From an uncultured Acinetobacter sp. (GTDB lineage Bacteria > Pseudomonadota > Gammaproteobacteria > Pseudomonadales > Moraxellaceae), in assembly GCF_943914805.1 (NCBI RefSeq), contig NZ_CALUDM010000002.1:5833-69832 (forward strand): a DNA stretch of 64,000 nt, written 5' to 3'. Of the stretch, positions 1 to 8,830 are shown in pieces. Each line of letters starts with the position of its first letter. Position 1 is the first letter of the stretch. The translations under genes and the position numbers were made by a program. The notes under the pieces are model-generated. The model was not told the DNA's origin and ran no database searches. It saw nothing but the letters and a program-made list of their open reading frames with translations.

Positions 1-1402
1 CTGGATTGTTCTTCACTTCTTCAACACTTGATTTTGGTAGTGTGAATGGGTGGTGAACAGATGTCCATTTACCATCATCAGTTTCTTCAAACATTGGGAA
101 GTCAACAACCCAAAGTGGAGCCCACTCACAAGTTGCCATCTTCATGTCATGGCCAACTTTGATACGTAGCGCACCCATTGCATCATTTACAATTTTAGCT
201 TTATCTGCACCAAAGAACACGATATCGCCATTCTCAGCACCAACACGTTTTAATAAATCAAGCACGATTGGCTCGATGAATTTAACGATAGGAGATTGAA
301 GACCTTCAATACCTTTTTCAAGTTCGTTGACTTTGATATAAGCTAAGCCTTTTGCACCGTAGATACCCACGAATTTTGTATATTCGTCAATTTGACTACG
401 TGGAAGTGAACCAGCACCTGGTACACGAAGTGCAACAATACGACCTTTAGGATCTTTAGCAGGACCTGCGAATACTTTGAATTCAACGTCTTGCATCATG
501 TCTGCAACGTCAACCAATTTCAAAGGAATACGTAAGTCTGGCTTATCAGATGCATAATCACGCATTGCATCTGCATAAGTCATACGTGGGAATTTATCGA
601 AGTTTACGTTTAGAAGCTCTTTGAACATTTTAACTGTCAAAGTTTCCATCAAATCCATAATGTCATCGTCACTCATGAACGATGTTTCAACGTCGATTTG
701 GGTAAATTCAGGCTGACGATCCGCACGTAAATCTTCATCACGGAAACATTTAGCAATTTGGTAATAACGATCAATACCACCCACCATGAGCAATTGTTTG
801 AACAATTGTGGTGATTGTGGAAGTGCATAGAAACTACCATTTGAAACACGGCTTGGTACTAAATAGTCACGGGCACCTTCTGGGGTCGCACGTGTCAAAA
901 TTGGTGTTTCAACGTCTAAGAAACCATTTTCTTCGAAATAGTTACGAATCAGGTTTGTTAATTTAGAACGGAAACGTAAACGATCTAACATTTCTGGACG
1001 ACGAATATCAAGGAAACGATATTTCAGACGGATTTCTTCAGAAATATTTGAATTTTCATCATTCAATGGGAATGGTGGAGTTTCAGACGCAGCAAGAACT
1101 TCAATTTCTTTACCTAAAACTTCGATTTGACCGCTCACCATATTGGCATTTTCAGTGCCTTCATAGCGACGACGTACACGACCAACGATTTTTAATACAA
1201 ATTCTGAACGTGCTTTGTCCGCAGTTGCAAATGCTTCTGGGGTATCTGGGTCGATAACCACTTGAACGAGACCATCACGGTCACGCATATCAAGGAAAAT
1301 CACACCACCGTGGTCACGACGACGGTGTACCCAACCACAAAGGGTTACGGTTTGGTCAATTTGAGCTTCGGTTAAAGAACCGCAATAATGAGTTCGCATC
1401 AT
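1..1402 (-). CDS. aspS: Aspartate--tRNA ligase AspRS (3' end outside window)
   Basis: Charges tRNA-Asp with aspartate in the cytoplasm. Reading the minus strand from 1402 gives an open frame of 467 residues that runs off the window at base 1, against about 590 for a full bacterial AspRS. The protein starts MMRTHYCGSL. An N-terminal OB-fold anticodon-binding domain comes first, with the residues GWVHRRRDHGGVIFLDMRDR. The class II core follows: motif 2 appears as FRDEDLRADRQPEFTQ, after the segment containing ETPILTRATPEGARDY. Two ATG codons stand side by side at 1402 and 1399 and the ribosome site is weak, so the start is uncertain by one codon. The bacterial-type insertion domain is present; the C-terminal motif 3 lies outside the window. 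Confidence 0.96.
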   Translation of the reverse strand, partial: MMRTHYCGSLTEAQIDQTVTLCGWVHRRRDHGGVIFLDMRDRDGLVQVVIDPDTPEAFATADKARSEFVLKIVGRVRRRYEGTENANMVSGQIEVLGKEIEVLAASETPPFPLNDENSNISEEIRLKYRFLDIRRPEMLDRLRFRSKLTNLIRNYFEENGFLDVETPILTRATPEGARDYLVPSRVSNGSFYALPQSPQLFKQLLMVGGIDRYYQIAKCFRDEDLRADRQPEFTQIDVETSFMSDDDIMDLMETLTVKMFKELLNVNFDKFPRMTYADAMRDYASDKPDLRIPLKLVDVADMMQDVEFKVFAGPAKDPKGRIVALRVPGAGSLPRSQIDEYTKFVGIYGAKGLAYIKVNELEKGIEGLQSPIVKFIEPIVLDLLKRVGAENGDIVFFGADKAKIVNDAMGALRIKVGHDMKMATCEWAPLWVVDFPMFEETDDGKWTSVHHPFTLPKSSVEEVKNNP

Positions 1403-1592
1403 GGCGTTAAAAATCCAACTATATGGGTTAAGGAAGCGAATACGTAAACAGCGCATCGCCTAAAAATGTAATGTGAGATTATGCCTCTTTGAGCGATGAG
1501 TCACAAGGACTTGAGTCCAAAAGCAGCATATTCTCAAATAAATTTAAGCTCAATCTCATCAAAAATGAGTGATTAAATCGGCAATAACGCTA

Positions 1593-2366
1593 TTAATCGA
1601 AATATTTTCGATGATTCAAAAAGGCAAAGATGATGCAACCTAAAGTAAGACAGAGGATCGCACCACGACTAAATGCTTTTATAGAAAAGCCAATCAAATG
1701 ATATAGATCGGTATCTTGTGCTGAGAAAGCTGTTTGTTGTGCAAAATAAACATAATAAATACAGCCACTAAAGAGTGTGCTGATGAATAAAAGCCAAGCA
1801 AATGATGATGCTTTGTGATTTAAGGTAATTAAATCTTGTTTTATCCTATATTTAAAAAAGTAATGTACAGCCATCCAAATTAAAAAAGGCAAAGCAAGCG
1901 CAGAACAGCCAATTTGCAGAACCTTATGCATTGGATATTCATGGTTCAAAATGATTACGGGTTGCGCCAAAAACTCATGAAATGCAAAGGTTCTAAAATC
2001 TAAATGAGTTAAACCATCCCAAACAATGTGTGTTGCTGTACCAATCAGAATGGCAATCATCATTGAAAGTGAAAATTTACAAAATGTTGAAAATGAGTGA
2101 ATATTTAAAGGTTTAGCAATGCTAAAAAATTTAAACAACATTGGGCGGTATAAGCAATACCAAAGAAAGCAGAAGAGTAAACCCACCAATAAATCAGGAT
2201 AAATAATGCCTTTCCATTGATGATTTAACAGAATTTCAGTATCGACCAATAAACGATAAAGATCAGGTGTCATTGCGCCAATCGCCAAAGCAGCAATCGG
2301 TAAGCGATTGCCAGTCAGTTTAGCGATAGGTGGTGCAAGTACAGCATGAGAAAGGGTAAAAGGCAT
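1593..2366 (-). CDS. DUF4184-family membrane protein
   Basis: The protein opens with MPFTLSHAVLAPPIA and has GAMTPDLYRLL shortly after. This is the hallmark start of DUF4184 family membrane proteins, whose function is unknown. Several hydrophobic segments follow, so it should sit in the inner membrane. I chose the ATG at 2366 because the family begins at MPFTLSHA; an in-frame ATG at 2408 would add 14 residues and overlap the upstream gene by 11 bases. Histidines and acidic residues in hydrophobic surroundings (THIVWDGLTH) resemble membrane metal-dependent hydrolases, but that is only a resemblance. It lies 31 bases after the O-antigen-ligase-like gene and is probably cotranscribed with it. 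Confidence 0.75.
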   Translation of the reverse strand: MPFTLSHAVLAPPIAKLTGNRLPIAALAIGAMTPDLYRLLVDTEILLNHQWKGIIYPDLLVGLLFCFLWYCLYRPMLFKFFSIAKPLNIHSFSTFCKFSLSMMIAILIGTATHIVWDGLTHLDFRTFAFHEFLAQPVIILNHEYPMHKVLQIGCSALALPFLIWMAVHYFFKYRIKQDLITLNHKASSFAWLLFISTLFSGCIYYVYFAQQTAFSAQDTDLYHLIGFSIKAFSRGAILCLTLGCIIFAFLNHRKYFD

Positions 2367-2397
2367 GCTCAGTTTCTTTGAATAGTAAAAATAAAAA

Positions 2398-3669
2398 TCA
2401 AACGCCATTGTTATTAGTGGTGTTTAAATTTTCAATATAAATAATGTTCATTAAGCTTAATGTGATTAAGAAAAGAAACATCGTTGGGAAAGAATAAAAC
2501 AATAAGTAATCACTCATACTACAAATGATGAGATAGACACTACTGATTAAACCTGAGAATGCCAGAATTTGTGTGGATGCATTGTTTTTTTGAAAGGTGT
2601 TTTTGATAAAATAATAAAGCGTAGTGAAGGTTAGAATTAAAATATTTAAAAGTCCAATCAAACCATGTGCAGCAAGCTCTTGGAATACAATATTGTGTGC
2701 ATGTGGTTGGCAATTTGGAACTTCAGTTTCATTGCTTGGTGCACAAATTTTATTCTTAAAATCGATAAAACCCTGTCCAACATAGGGCGATTGTTGAAAT
2801 TGCTCAATGGCGAAATGCCATAGTGCAAATCGGGTACCGACACTCGTATTATAATTATTTTCTTCCATCAATGAGGCATCACTTTTTAGCAAGTCAATTC
2901 GCTCGATTATCGGAGAATGGGGCATCAAGCAGATACCTACGCTGAGTACAAGCGATGCGGATAGCATGTAAAGTACTTGTTTTAAATGCGTTTTATAAAA
3001 GTAAATTGAGATCATCAGCAGTGCAATAGGAATACCTAGCCAAGCGCCACGACTTCCATGTAGTACGATCAGGGTGATATTGACCAGACATAAACTGATG
3101 AATAAAAAAGCGAATTTTCCTTTGAGTCTAAAGCTAAACACCAATCCGATCAGACTTAGGGCGATTACGCAATAATCATAGAGAATGATAGACTTAAATT
3201 CTTCGACAAATAAACCTCTGTCAAAATTAAATTGGATATTCAAATAACTATTAAAAATCACTGAAAAACCAATACTTATAAAGATTATTTTTTTAAATGT
3301 TTCAGATGTAAAGTTTGAAAACTTGAATAAAGTTCCAAGAAAAATTAGCGGGATGATATACAAAAATTGAGAGATGTATTTACCTGCTTGTTTATTAAAT
3401 TCAAGATCCATTGATGCTTGATTTGCATGGAAAATATATTCATTCAGGGTGATGCAGAGCGCAGAAGAAAAACCAATGACTAAGATAATTGGATGAGTAT
3501 AGAGTGTTCTATTTTTAAACAAATATAAGATGAATAAAACTAAAGGAATATAAACCAATGACCAACTTGCACGATCGTCAGTGATTAAGTTAATGAAAAA
3601 ATTAAAATAAAAAAACAGCAATCCATAGAAAATTATAGGTTTTAAAATGTCTTTTTGAAGCGGTGGCAT
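2398..3669 (-). CDS. O-antigen ligase family (Wzy/WaaL-like) membrane protein
   Basis: A 423-residue polytopic membrane protein with about ten hydrophobic segments. The motif LHGSRGAWLGIPIALLM around residues 205-220 and a later periplasmic loop containing GQGFIDFKNKICAP and PHAHNIVFQELAAHGLIG match the Wzy_C domain of O-antigen ligases and polymerases. These join or polymerise glycans carried on undecaprenyl phosphate at the periplasmic face. In Acinetobacter this family covers both surface-glycan ligation and protein O-glycosylation (PglL). No pglL-specific domain is obvious and there are no glycan genes nearby, so the acceptor is unknown. The first gene of a probable two-gene unit with the DUF4184 gene. 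Confidence 0.75.
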   Translation of the reverse strand: MPPLQKDILKPIIFYGLLFFYFNFFINLITDDRASWSLVYIPLVLFILYLFKNRTLYTHPIILVIGFSSALCITLNEYIFHANQASMDLEFNKQAGKYISQFLYIIPLIFLGTLFKFSNFTSETFKKIIFISIGFSVIFNSYLNIQFNFDRGLFVEEFKSIILYDYCVIALSLIGLVFSFRLKGKFAFLFISLCLVNITLIVLHGSRGAWLGIPIALLMISIYFYKTHLKQVLYMLSASLVLSVGICLMPHSPIIERIDLLKSDASLMEENNYNTSVGTRFALWHFAIEQFQQSPYVGQGFIDFKNKICAPSNETEVPNCQPHAHNIVFQELAAHGLIGLLNILILTFTTLYYFIKNTFQKNNASTQILAFSGLISSVYLIICSMSDYLLFYSFPTMFLFLITLSLMNIIYIENLNTTNNNGV

Positions 3670-3678
3670 ACCATGGAA

Positions 3679-3745
3679 CTCTGTGATCGATCTTAATTTT
3701 AATTCTCGACATATTTAGAATATCCAAATAACGAGAATCACAGAG
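3679..3745. repeat. Interrupted palindrome upstream of the znuD-like gene
   Basis: CTCTGTGAT (3679-3687) and ATTCTCG (3702-3708) are answered by CGAGAATCACAGAG (3732-3745). Without the bases between the two left blocks this would be one long perfect inverted repeat. It lies between two divergent genes, 10 bases from the start of the O-antigen-ligase-like gene. No T-tract follows. Function unknown. Confidence 0.45.
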
Positions 3746-3824
3746 ATCAATTTTAACATAGCTAAAGATCTTGATCTTAAAACGACACAAAAAACAAAAG
3801 TAGTGAAGCTATTGCAAAATTAAT

Positions 3825-3847
3825 GAAATGTTATAATATAACAATTA
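3825..3847 (+). promoter_or_regulatory. Zur box
   Basis: The core TGTTATAATATAACA at 3829-3843 is a perfect 7-1-7 palindrome inside GAAATGTTATAATATAACA. It agrees with the well known gammaproteobacterial Zur consensus. It sits 34 bases before the ATG of the zinc-type TonB receptor, where bound Zur would block transcription in zinc-replete cells. The site is seen directly; Zur binding is inferred. Confidence 0.8.
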
Positions 3848-3877
3848 TTCAAAATATCGAGCTTTGAGAGCCAGTAC

Positions 3878-5971
3878 ATGACTTTTGCAAAAAGTGCCCT
3901 GACACTTTCTATTTCAACCATTTTTTCTACTTTAACTTGGGCAGATACGAGTATTAGTAATTCAGCCGAACAGCCTGTTCAGCAATTAGAAACGATAAGG
4001 GTGGTGGGGCATCCACTGGTTGCTTCAAGTGCTGACTTTGGTGTTGCGGATCAAACTGTTTCACGTGAAAAATTACAGCAAGGTGGCACGACTTTAGGTG
4101 AAGCCCTAAAAGATGAACTAGGTGTATATTCTAATACTTTCGGTGCTGGATCGAGTCGTCCTGTGATTCGTGGGCAAGAAGGTGCACGAGTTAAAGTCAC
4201 GCAAAATGCAACTGAAACGATGGATGTTTCTAGCTTATCACCAGATCATGCAGTGACTGTAGACCCACAGTTAGCACAAAAAATTGAAGTGGTCCGTGGC
4301 CCATCTACATTACTTTATGGCGCAGGATCAGTTGGTGGTTTGGTCAATGTCATTGATACAAAAATTCCTACAGAAATGCCTGAACAGGGTTATGAGGGTA
4401 ATGCAGGGATTCGCTATAACACTGGAAATGATGAAAAACTTGCACATGCAGGTGCAACGGTTGCTTTGGGTTCAAATGTTGCATTACGTGTAGAAGGTTT
4501 AAAACGTGATGCAAATGATTATATTAGCCCTAACTATAGTGTAACCGAAGATCATGGCGATCATGCTCACACCACTAAACAACGTCGTGTAGACAATACA
4601 TTCTCCGAATCTGAAAATATTAATCTAGGTTTATCTTGGATTGGTGAGCGTGGTTTTGCTGGGGTTTCTTATAGTCATCGTCAAGACCAGTATGGTTTGC
4701 CAGGGCATAGCCATGAATATGAATCATGCCATTTACATGGTGATCACCTACATTGTGGAGAGCATGACGATCATGAGCACGAAAATGAGGATGATCATAC
4801 AGCTCACGATCATGAAAGTGGCCCATGGATTGATATGAAAACAGAACGTTATGATTTTCGTTCTGAATTAAACGATCCTTTTGTAGGATTTAAAAAGTTA
4901 CGTGCCCAAGCAAGCTATACCGACTATCAGCATGATGAAATTGAGGGTAGCGACGCCATGACCACCTTTAAAAGTAAAGGTTATGAGGGGCGGGTGGAAT
5001 TGGTACACAATCCAGTTGCTCAGTGGGAAGGTGTGATAGGCATTCAAGCCAGTCAGCAAAAACTCGATATTACAGGTGAAGAAGCGGTACTTGCACCGAA
5101 TAAAACCCAAAAATATAGTCTATTTGCTTTGGAACATCGTCAATGGAAAGATTTCCATTTTGAACTCGGTTCACGTTTAGATCATCAGAACATTGATGTG
5201 GATTCCACGCAGAAAGATTTTGATGGCAATGCATTTTCTTATTCAGGTGCAATCAATTGGGAGTTTGCACCAAACTATAAATTATCATTGCTTGGTTCCC
5301 ACCAAGAGCGTTTACCTTTAGCTCAAGAGCTATATGCAGACGGGAAGCATTATGCGACCAATACTTATGAGTTAGGTAATGATCAATTAGATAAAGAAAA
5401 ATCCAATAATGTAGAGTTAGGATTGCATTATGATGGTGACAAACTCAGTTACCACGTGCATCTGTACCACAATTGGTTCGATAATTATATTTATGCCAGA
5501 ACTTTAGATCAGTATGAGAATTTCCGCTTAATTAAATATTCACAAGACAGTGCGAAATTTTATGGCACTGAAGCCGAAGTTGCTTATCAATTGAATGATG
5601 TCTATAAAGCAAGCGTATTTGGTGATTATGTACGTGGGAAAATTGACAATGAAAATGCACCTCGTATACCAGCAGGACGTTTAGGGACACGAATCAATGC
5701 AGATTTTGATGATCATTGGTCGGGTTTGGCTGAATATTCGCATGTGTTTAATCAAGATAAGTTTGCTGCCTATGAAACAGAAACCCAAGGCTATAACATG
5801 GTAAATCTTGGCATTGCCTATAAATATCCAATTTCAGGTAAACAAGAGGCTAAATTTTATTTGAATGCCAATAATTTATTGGATGAAACGGTATATGAAC
5901 ATACGTCATTCTTAGCCAATATTCCGCAAATGGGGCGAAACTTCGTTCTTGGTGTTGATTATAAATTCTAA
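3878..5971 (+). CDS. znuD: TonB-dependent outer membrane zinc receptor, ZnuD-like
   Basis: A 697-residue outer membrane receptor that probably imports zinc (or a zinc complex) using TonB energy. Order: signal peptide (residues 1-22, ending TWA), a plug domain with QLETIRVVGHPL and SRPVIRGQEGARVKV and the VVRGPSTLLYG box, then the 22-strand barrel ending in the aromatic residue of GVDYKF. A His/Asp-rich extracellular loop near residues 278-312 (HEYESCHLHGDHLHC, HDDHEHENEDDHTAHDHE) is typical of ZnuD-type receptors, as is a shorter HGDHAHT patch. A Zur box lies just upstream, which supports zinc rather than iron. Monocistronic: a terminator follows at 6019. The exact substrate is inferred. Confidence 0.88.
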   Translation: MTFAKSALTLSISTIFSTLTWADTSISNSAEQPVQQLETIRVVGHPLVASSADFGVADQTVSREKLQQGGTTLGEALKDELGVYSNTFGAGSSRPVIRGQEGARVKVTQNATETMDVSSLSPDHAVTVDPQLAQKIEVVRGPSTLLYGAGSVGGLVNVIDTKIPTEMPEQGYEGNAGIRYNTGNDEKLAHAGATVALGSNVALRVEGLKRDANDYISPNYSVTEDHGDHAHTTKQRRVDNTFSESENINLGLSWIGERGFAGVSYSHRQDQYGLPGHSHEYESCHLHGDHLHCGEHDDHEHENEDDHTAHDHESGPWIDMKTERYDFRSELNDPFVGFKKLRAQASYTDYQHDEIEGSDAMTTFKSKGYEGRVELVHNPVAQWEGVIGIQASQQKLDITGEEAVLAPNKTQKYSLFALEHRQWKDFHFELGSRLDHQNIDVDSTQKDFDGNAFSYSGAINWEFAPNYKLSLLGSHQERLPLAQELYADGKHYATNTYELGNDQLDKEKSNNVELGLHYDGDKLSYHVHLYHNWFDNYIYARTLDQYENFRLIKYSQDSAKFYGTEAEVAYQLNDVYKASVFGDYVRGKIDNENAPRIPAGRLGTRINADFDDHWSGLAEYSHVFNQDKFAAYETETQGYNMVNLGIAYKYPISGKQEAKFYLNANNLLDETVYEHTSFLANIPQMGRNFVLGVDYKF

Positions 5972-6018
5972 GTTGGTTGCGTTTATTCACGAAATCATCA
6001 TTGAAATATAAAGAGATT

Positions 6019-6055
6019 AGACCTAGTCTGAGTGTATTGGATTAGGTCTTTTTTT
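6019..6055 (+). terminator. Intrinsic terminator after the znuD-like gene
   Basis: AGACCTA (6019-6025) pairs with TAGGTCT (6043-6049), followed by a run of Ts to 6055. The next gene's likely ATG begins at 6056, directly after the T-tract. Confidence 0.7.
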
Positions 6056-7519
6056 ATGCGTATCTTTAATAAAATTCATAGCAAACTCAGTTGGTCACCA
6101 CGACGTTATTTTGGCATTATCGTTGGGGTATTGGCTTTGGGTTATTTATCTTCAGCGATATACCATACTTATAAACCAATGCCTCAAGGATTAGATTTTA
6201 CGGGGAAGCTTCAACATAGCAACGTAAAATTCATTGCAGATCAAACCTATATAGATGCGCATGGAAGACAACAATTAGATCAGCATATCTTCGATCAAGT
6301 TTTGCAATTAATTAAACAAGCCAAAACCACCATTGTGATTGATATGTTTTTATTTAACAAAGAGGTCGGTGATTCCAAGCTTGAACATCGTGCGCTTACG
6401 GAGCAATTGACTCAAGCATTGATTAACCAAAAAGTGGTGAATCCAACCTTAGAAATTAAATTCATTACCGATCCAATCAATTCGGTATATGGTGGCATTG
6501 CACCTGATCAGTATCGTGAATTACGTCAAAATGGTATTGATGTGATTGAAACTAATTTAACACCGTTGCGTGCCTCAAATCCGACATGGTCAGGGTTTTG
6601 GTATTTGTGTTGCCAGAATATTGGTAATAATGCTGAAAAAGGGTGGTTAAGCAATCCTTTTGGCAAAGAACCGATCACCATTCGAAGTTATTTTAATCTA
6701 TTTAATTTTAAAGCTAATCATCGTAAAACCATTGTTGTAGACACAGATCAAGGTTGGAAAGCGATTGTCACTTCAGCCAATCCACATGATGGCAGTTCAC
6801 GCCATTCCAATATTGCATTGATGGTCGATGGCGCAACAGCAATTGATATTTTGAAATCTGAACAACCTGTGGCACATATGTCAGGTGGTGATACACCTTT
6901 CGTGGTTGTTGGAAAATTACCTGAAAATCCAAATGATCCGCAAGTACAAGTATTGACTGAAGCTGCAATTTATAAAGCAGTTTTAAATATGCTTGAAACT
7001 GCAAAAGCCAATGATCAAATTGATTTGGCGATGTTTTATTTGTCAGAGCGAAAAATTATTAAAGAACTGCTTGCTGCCAAGCAACGTGGTGCGAAATTAC
7101 GTATTTTACTTGATCCGAATAAGGATGCTTTTGGTCGCCAAAAGAATGGTATTCCAAATCGTCAGGTGGCTTCAGAATTACATGATGCGGGTATCGATGT
7201 GCGTTGGTGTAATACGCAAGGTGAGCAGTGCCATAGCAAAATGATCATCAAACGTAATGCGCAATCTGCAGAAATGATTTTGGGCTCAGCGAATTTTACT
7301 GCACGTAATTTGAAAAATTATAATTTAGAAACTGATTTAAGAGTTGTTGGGAAACCACAGCAACAAGTCTTTATGGATGCGGAACAGTATTTGAACTCAG
7401 CTTGGTCAAACTTGAATGGACGCCAAATGAGTGTGGATTATTCTAAATATGCAGATGAATCAAAGTTGAAATATGGCTTATATCGTTTTATGGAATGGAG
7501 TGGTTTATCGACATTCTAA
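6056..7519 (+). CDS. Phospholipase D-like membrane-anchored protein
   Basis: A 487-residue member of the phospholipase D superfamily (cardiolipin synthase and PLD relatives). One N-terminal membrane anchor (IIVGVLALGYLSSAIY) precedes two PLD half-domains. The first HKD motif is complete: HRKTIVVD from H222, followed by TSANPHDGSSRH. The second, HSKMIIKR from H393, has the His and Lys but Arg in place of the usual Asp, followed by GSANFTARN. Activity could be hydrolysis or phosphatidyl transfer; the sequence does not decide. I chose ATG 6056, with AGG nine bases upstream, over an in-frame GTG at 6032 that falls inside the preceding terminator hairpin. Confidence 0.8.
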   Translation: MRIFNKIHSKLSWSPRRYFGIIVGVLALGYLSSAIYHTYKPMPQGLDFTGKLQHSNVKFIADQTYIDAHGRQQLDQHIFDQVLQLIKQAKTTIVIDMFLFNKEVGDSKLEHRALTEQLTQALINQKVVNPTLEIKFITDPINSVYGGIAPDQYRELRQNGIDVIETNLTPLRASNPTWSGFWYLCCQNIGNNAEKGWLSNPFGKEPITIRSYFNLFNFKANHRKTIVVDTDQGWKAIVTSANPHDGSSRHSNIALMVDGATAIDILKSEQPVAHMSGGDTPFVVVGKLPENPNDPQVQVLTEAAIYKAVLNMLETAKANDQIDLAMFYLSERKIIKELLAAKQRGAKLRILLDPNKDAFGRQKNGIPNRQVASELHDAGIDVRWCNTQGEQCHSKMIIKRNAQSAEMILGSANFTARNLKNYNLETDLRVVGKPQQQVFMDAEQYLNSAWSNLNGRQMSVDYSKYADESKLKYGLYRFMEWSGLSTF

Positions 7520-7550
7520 TGTCGAATCTCTTTAATTTCGTATGAGGAAT

Positions 7551-7585
7551 AGAAAAAACCCTCCTTTTTAAAGAAGGGTTTTTAT
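7551..7585. terminator. Bidirectional terminator between convergent genes
   Basis: AAAACCCT (7555-7562) pairs with AGGGTTTT (7575-7582), with A and T runs on either side. It can serve both the PLD-like gene on the plus strand and the minus-strand gene ending at 7605. Confidence 0.75.
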
Positions 7586-7604
7586 CGATTTAATCTTCCA
7601 AGTT

Positions 7605-8057
7605 CTATGGCTCAGGATTCGGTGGAATCATCTGATCCAAATCTTTATCAGTTATTTGATCCAATTCCTGCAAATCGGTTTTAATTTTCCACTGACTTTC
7701 ATCTTCAACAGGTTGAGGTAAACGTGCTTCTAACCAATCACATACTACATCTGGCGGAAAATCTGCGTGATTGCATTGAATCACCCAAGCTAGAAATTGT
7801 TTAGCTTCGCCATTCATATAAGGTGGTGGAGAAACGGGTAAAAATTGCGTCGGTAAACGTTCATTTTTAGAAATATAATTCAACACATGTCCGAGTTCTT
7901 GCACAGTTTGCCAAGCTAAAGGATGTTCAATATTAATTTGAAATTTAAACCACCATGCTTGTTTGCCATCTGAGCCATAGCTATCAATAAAGCTTTCTTG
8001 CACACTTGGCACTTTGCAAAAGAATTGATGTAAACGGTCAAAACTCAGTTCAGCCAC
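7605..8057 (-). CDS. Conserved hypothetical protein, 150 aa
   Basis: I do not recognise a domain. The protein is soluble, acidic and rich in Trp and Pro (WWFKFQ, LPVSPPPYMNGEAKQFLAWV, DVVCDWLEARLPQPVEDESQW). There is no signal peptide or membrane segment. It begins at a GTG at 8057; the ribosome site is weak. The C-terminus ends in a proline-rich acidic tail (DQMIPPNPEP). It is an isolated gene, convergent with the PLD-like gene. The length of the open frame and even codon use make it a real gene. Confidence 0.65.
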   Translation of the reverse strand: MAELSFDRLHQFFCKVPSVQESFIDSYGSDGKQAWWFKFQINIEHPLAWQTVQELGHVLNYISKNERLPTQFLPVSPPPYMNGEAKQFLAWVIQCNHADFPPDVVCDWLEARLPQPVEDESQWKIKTDLQELDQITDKDLDQMIPPNPEP

Positions 8058-8229
8058 AATACAGCACCCATCAGATTAAAATTATATCTTATCAGATTGA
8101 TCACTAAATTGACTCAGCTTGCTGTATAAACATAGAGATGAGGTTGAAAATTGTACATCATTTATTCATTATTTGTCTTTCATTAGGCGTTAAAATAGTT
8201 CATAGGCAATAAGTAATTTGGAGGTTGAG

Positions 8230-8748
8230 ATGAAACAAGTACTCGGTTTAAGTGCGTTGGCATTGATGCTTTCAGGAGTAACTATTGCTGCTTATGCGGA
8301 CGGTAAAGATTGGGGTAATTACCGCAGTGTAGAGCGACCACAGAAGCGATATCCAACAACAACGTATAAATATCAAGATCAATACGGGCGCCCTATGTCA
8401 CAGGAAATTCCTGTTCGACCACCACAGTATCATCGGCCGTATCCTCCATATCCAAACTATCCGAACCAAGGTTATCCTCATTATCCAAATCAAGGTTATC
8501 CAAACCGTCCCTATCCTGTTTATCCACCACAGAATGGTGTAACGATTATTTATAATCATCAATTTCCGACACAAACGGAATATCATTCAGACAGTTATGG
8601 TTATGTGAATGGACAGGGTGGAAGTATTTCAAGTTCACAATATACAATGATCAGTGATTGGCGTCGTTATGGTTTACCAGACCCTCAAGCAGGTATGCAT
8701 TGGATTTATGAAAATGGACGCTATTTGCAAATACCGAATGATCGTTAG
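8230..8748 (+). CDS. RcnB-family periplasmic protein with Pro/Tyr repeats
   Basis: A 172-residue secreted protein. A signal peptide (MKQVLGLSALALMLSGVTI, cleaved near AYA) is followed by a Pro/Tyr-rich stretch with the repeated unit YPNQGYP and related RPYP/YPPY pieces (roughly residues 65-105). The C-terminus, DWRRYGLPDPQAGMHWIYENGRYL, matches the RcnB domain (R-Y-x-L-P-x-P-x-x-G-x-x-W). RcnB in E. coli is a periplasmic protein linked to nickel and cobalt homeostasis, but most family members, including this one, have no proven role. ATG 8230 is chosen because TTGGAGG lies six bases upstream. Confidence 0.75.
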   Translation: MKQVLGLSALALMLSGVTIAAYADGKDWGNYRSVERPQKRYPTTTYKYQDQYGRPMSQEIPVRPPQYHRPYPPYPNYPNQGYPHYPNQGYPNRPYPVYPPQNGVTIIYNHQFPTQTEYHSDSYGYVNGQGGSISSSQYTMISDWRRYGLPDPQAGMHWIYENGRYLQIPNDR

Positions 8749-8780
8749 GTCATTTATGCATCTAAATTTGTATTTATTAT

Positions 8781-8825
8781 TTAATCCTCATCTCGTTCTT
8801 GATGAGAGAACGGGGTAAGGATTAA
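8781..8825. repeat. REP-like hairpin, possibly a shared terminator
   Basis: TTAATCCT (8781-8788) pairs with AGGATTAA (8818-8825), with an inner CGTTCT/AGAACG stem. It lies between the convergent RcnB-like and PsiE genes. The AATCCTCA ... GGGGTAAGGATT arms resemble the elements at 28163 and 55771. Confidence 0.55.
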
Positions 8826-8830
8826 GAACA

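Noticed and set aside
4620..4838. Small overlapping genes opposite or within the His-rich loop of the zinc receptor
   Set aside because: They follow from the repeated CAT/GAT codons of the loop and have no start sites of their own.
6032..6055. GTG 6032 as the start of the PLD-like gene
   Set aside because: It lies inside the terminator hairpin and lacks a well placed ribosome site; ATG 6056 with AGG nine bases before it is better.
8440..8520. Repeated CCNAAYCAAGGTTATCC units as a CRISPR or tandem repeat
   Set aside because: They are in frame within the RcnB-like coding region and encode the Pro/Tyr-rich YPNQGYP repeat. No spacers.
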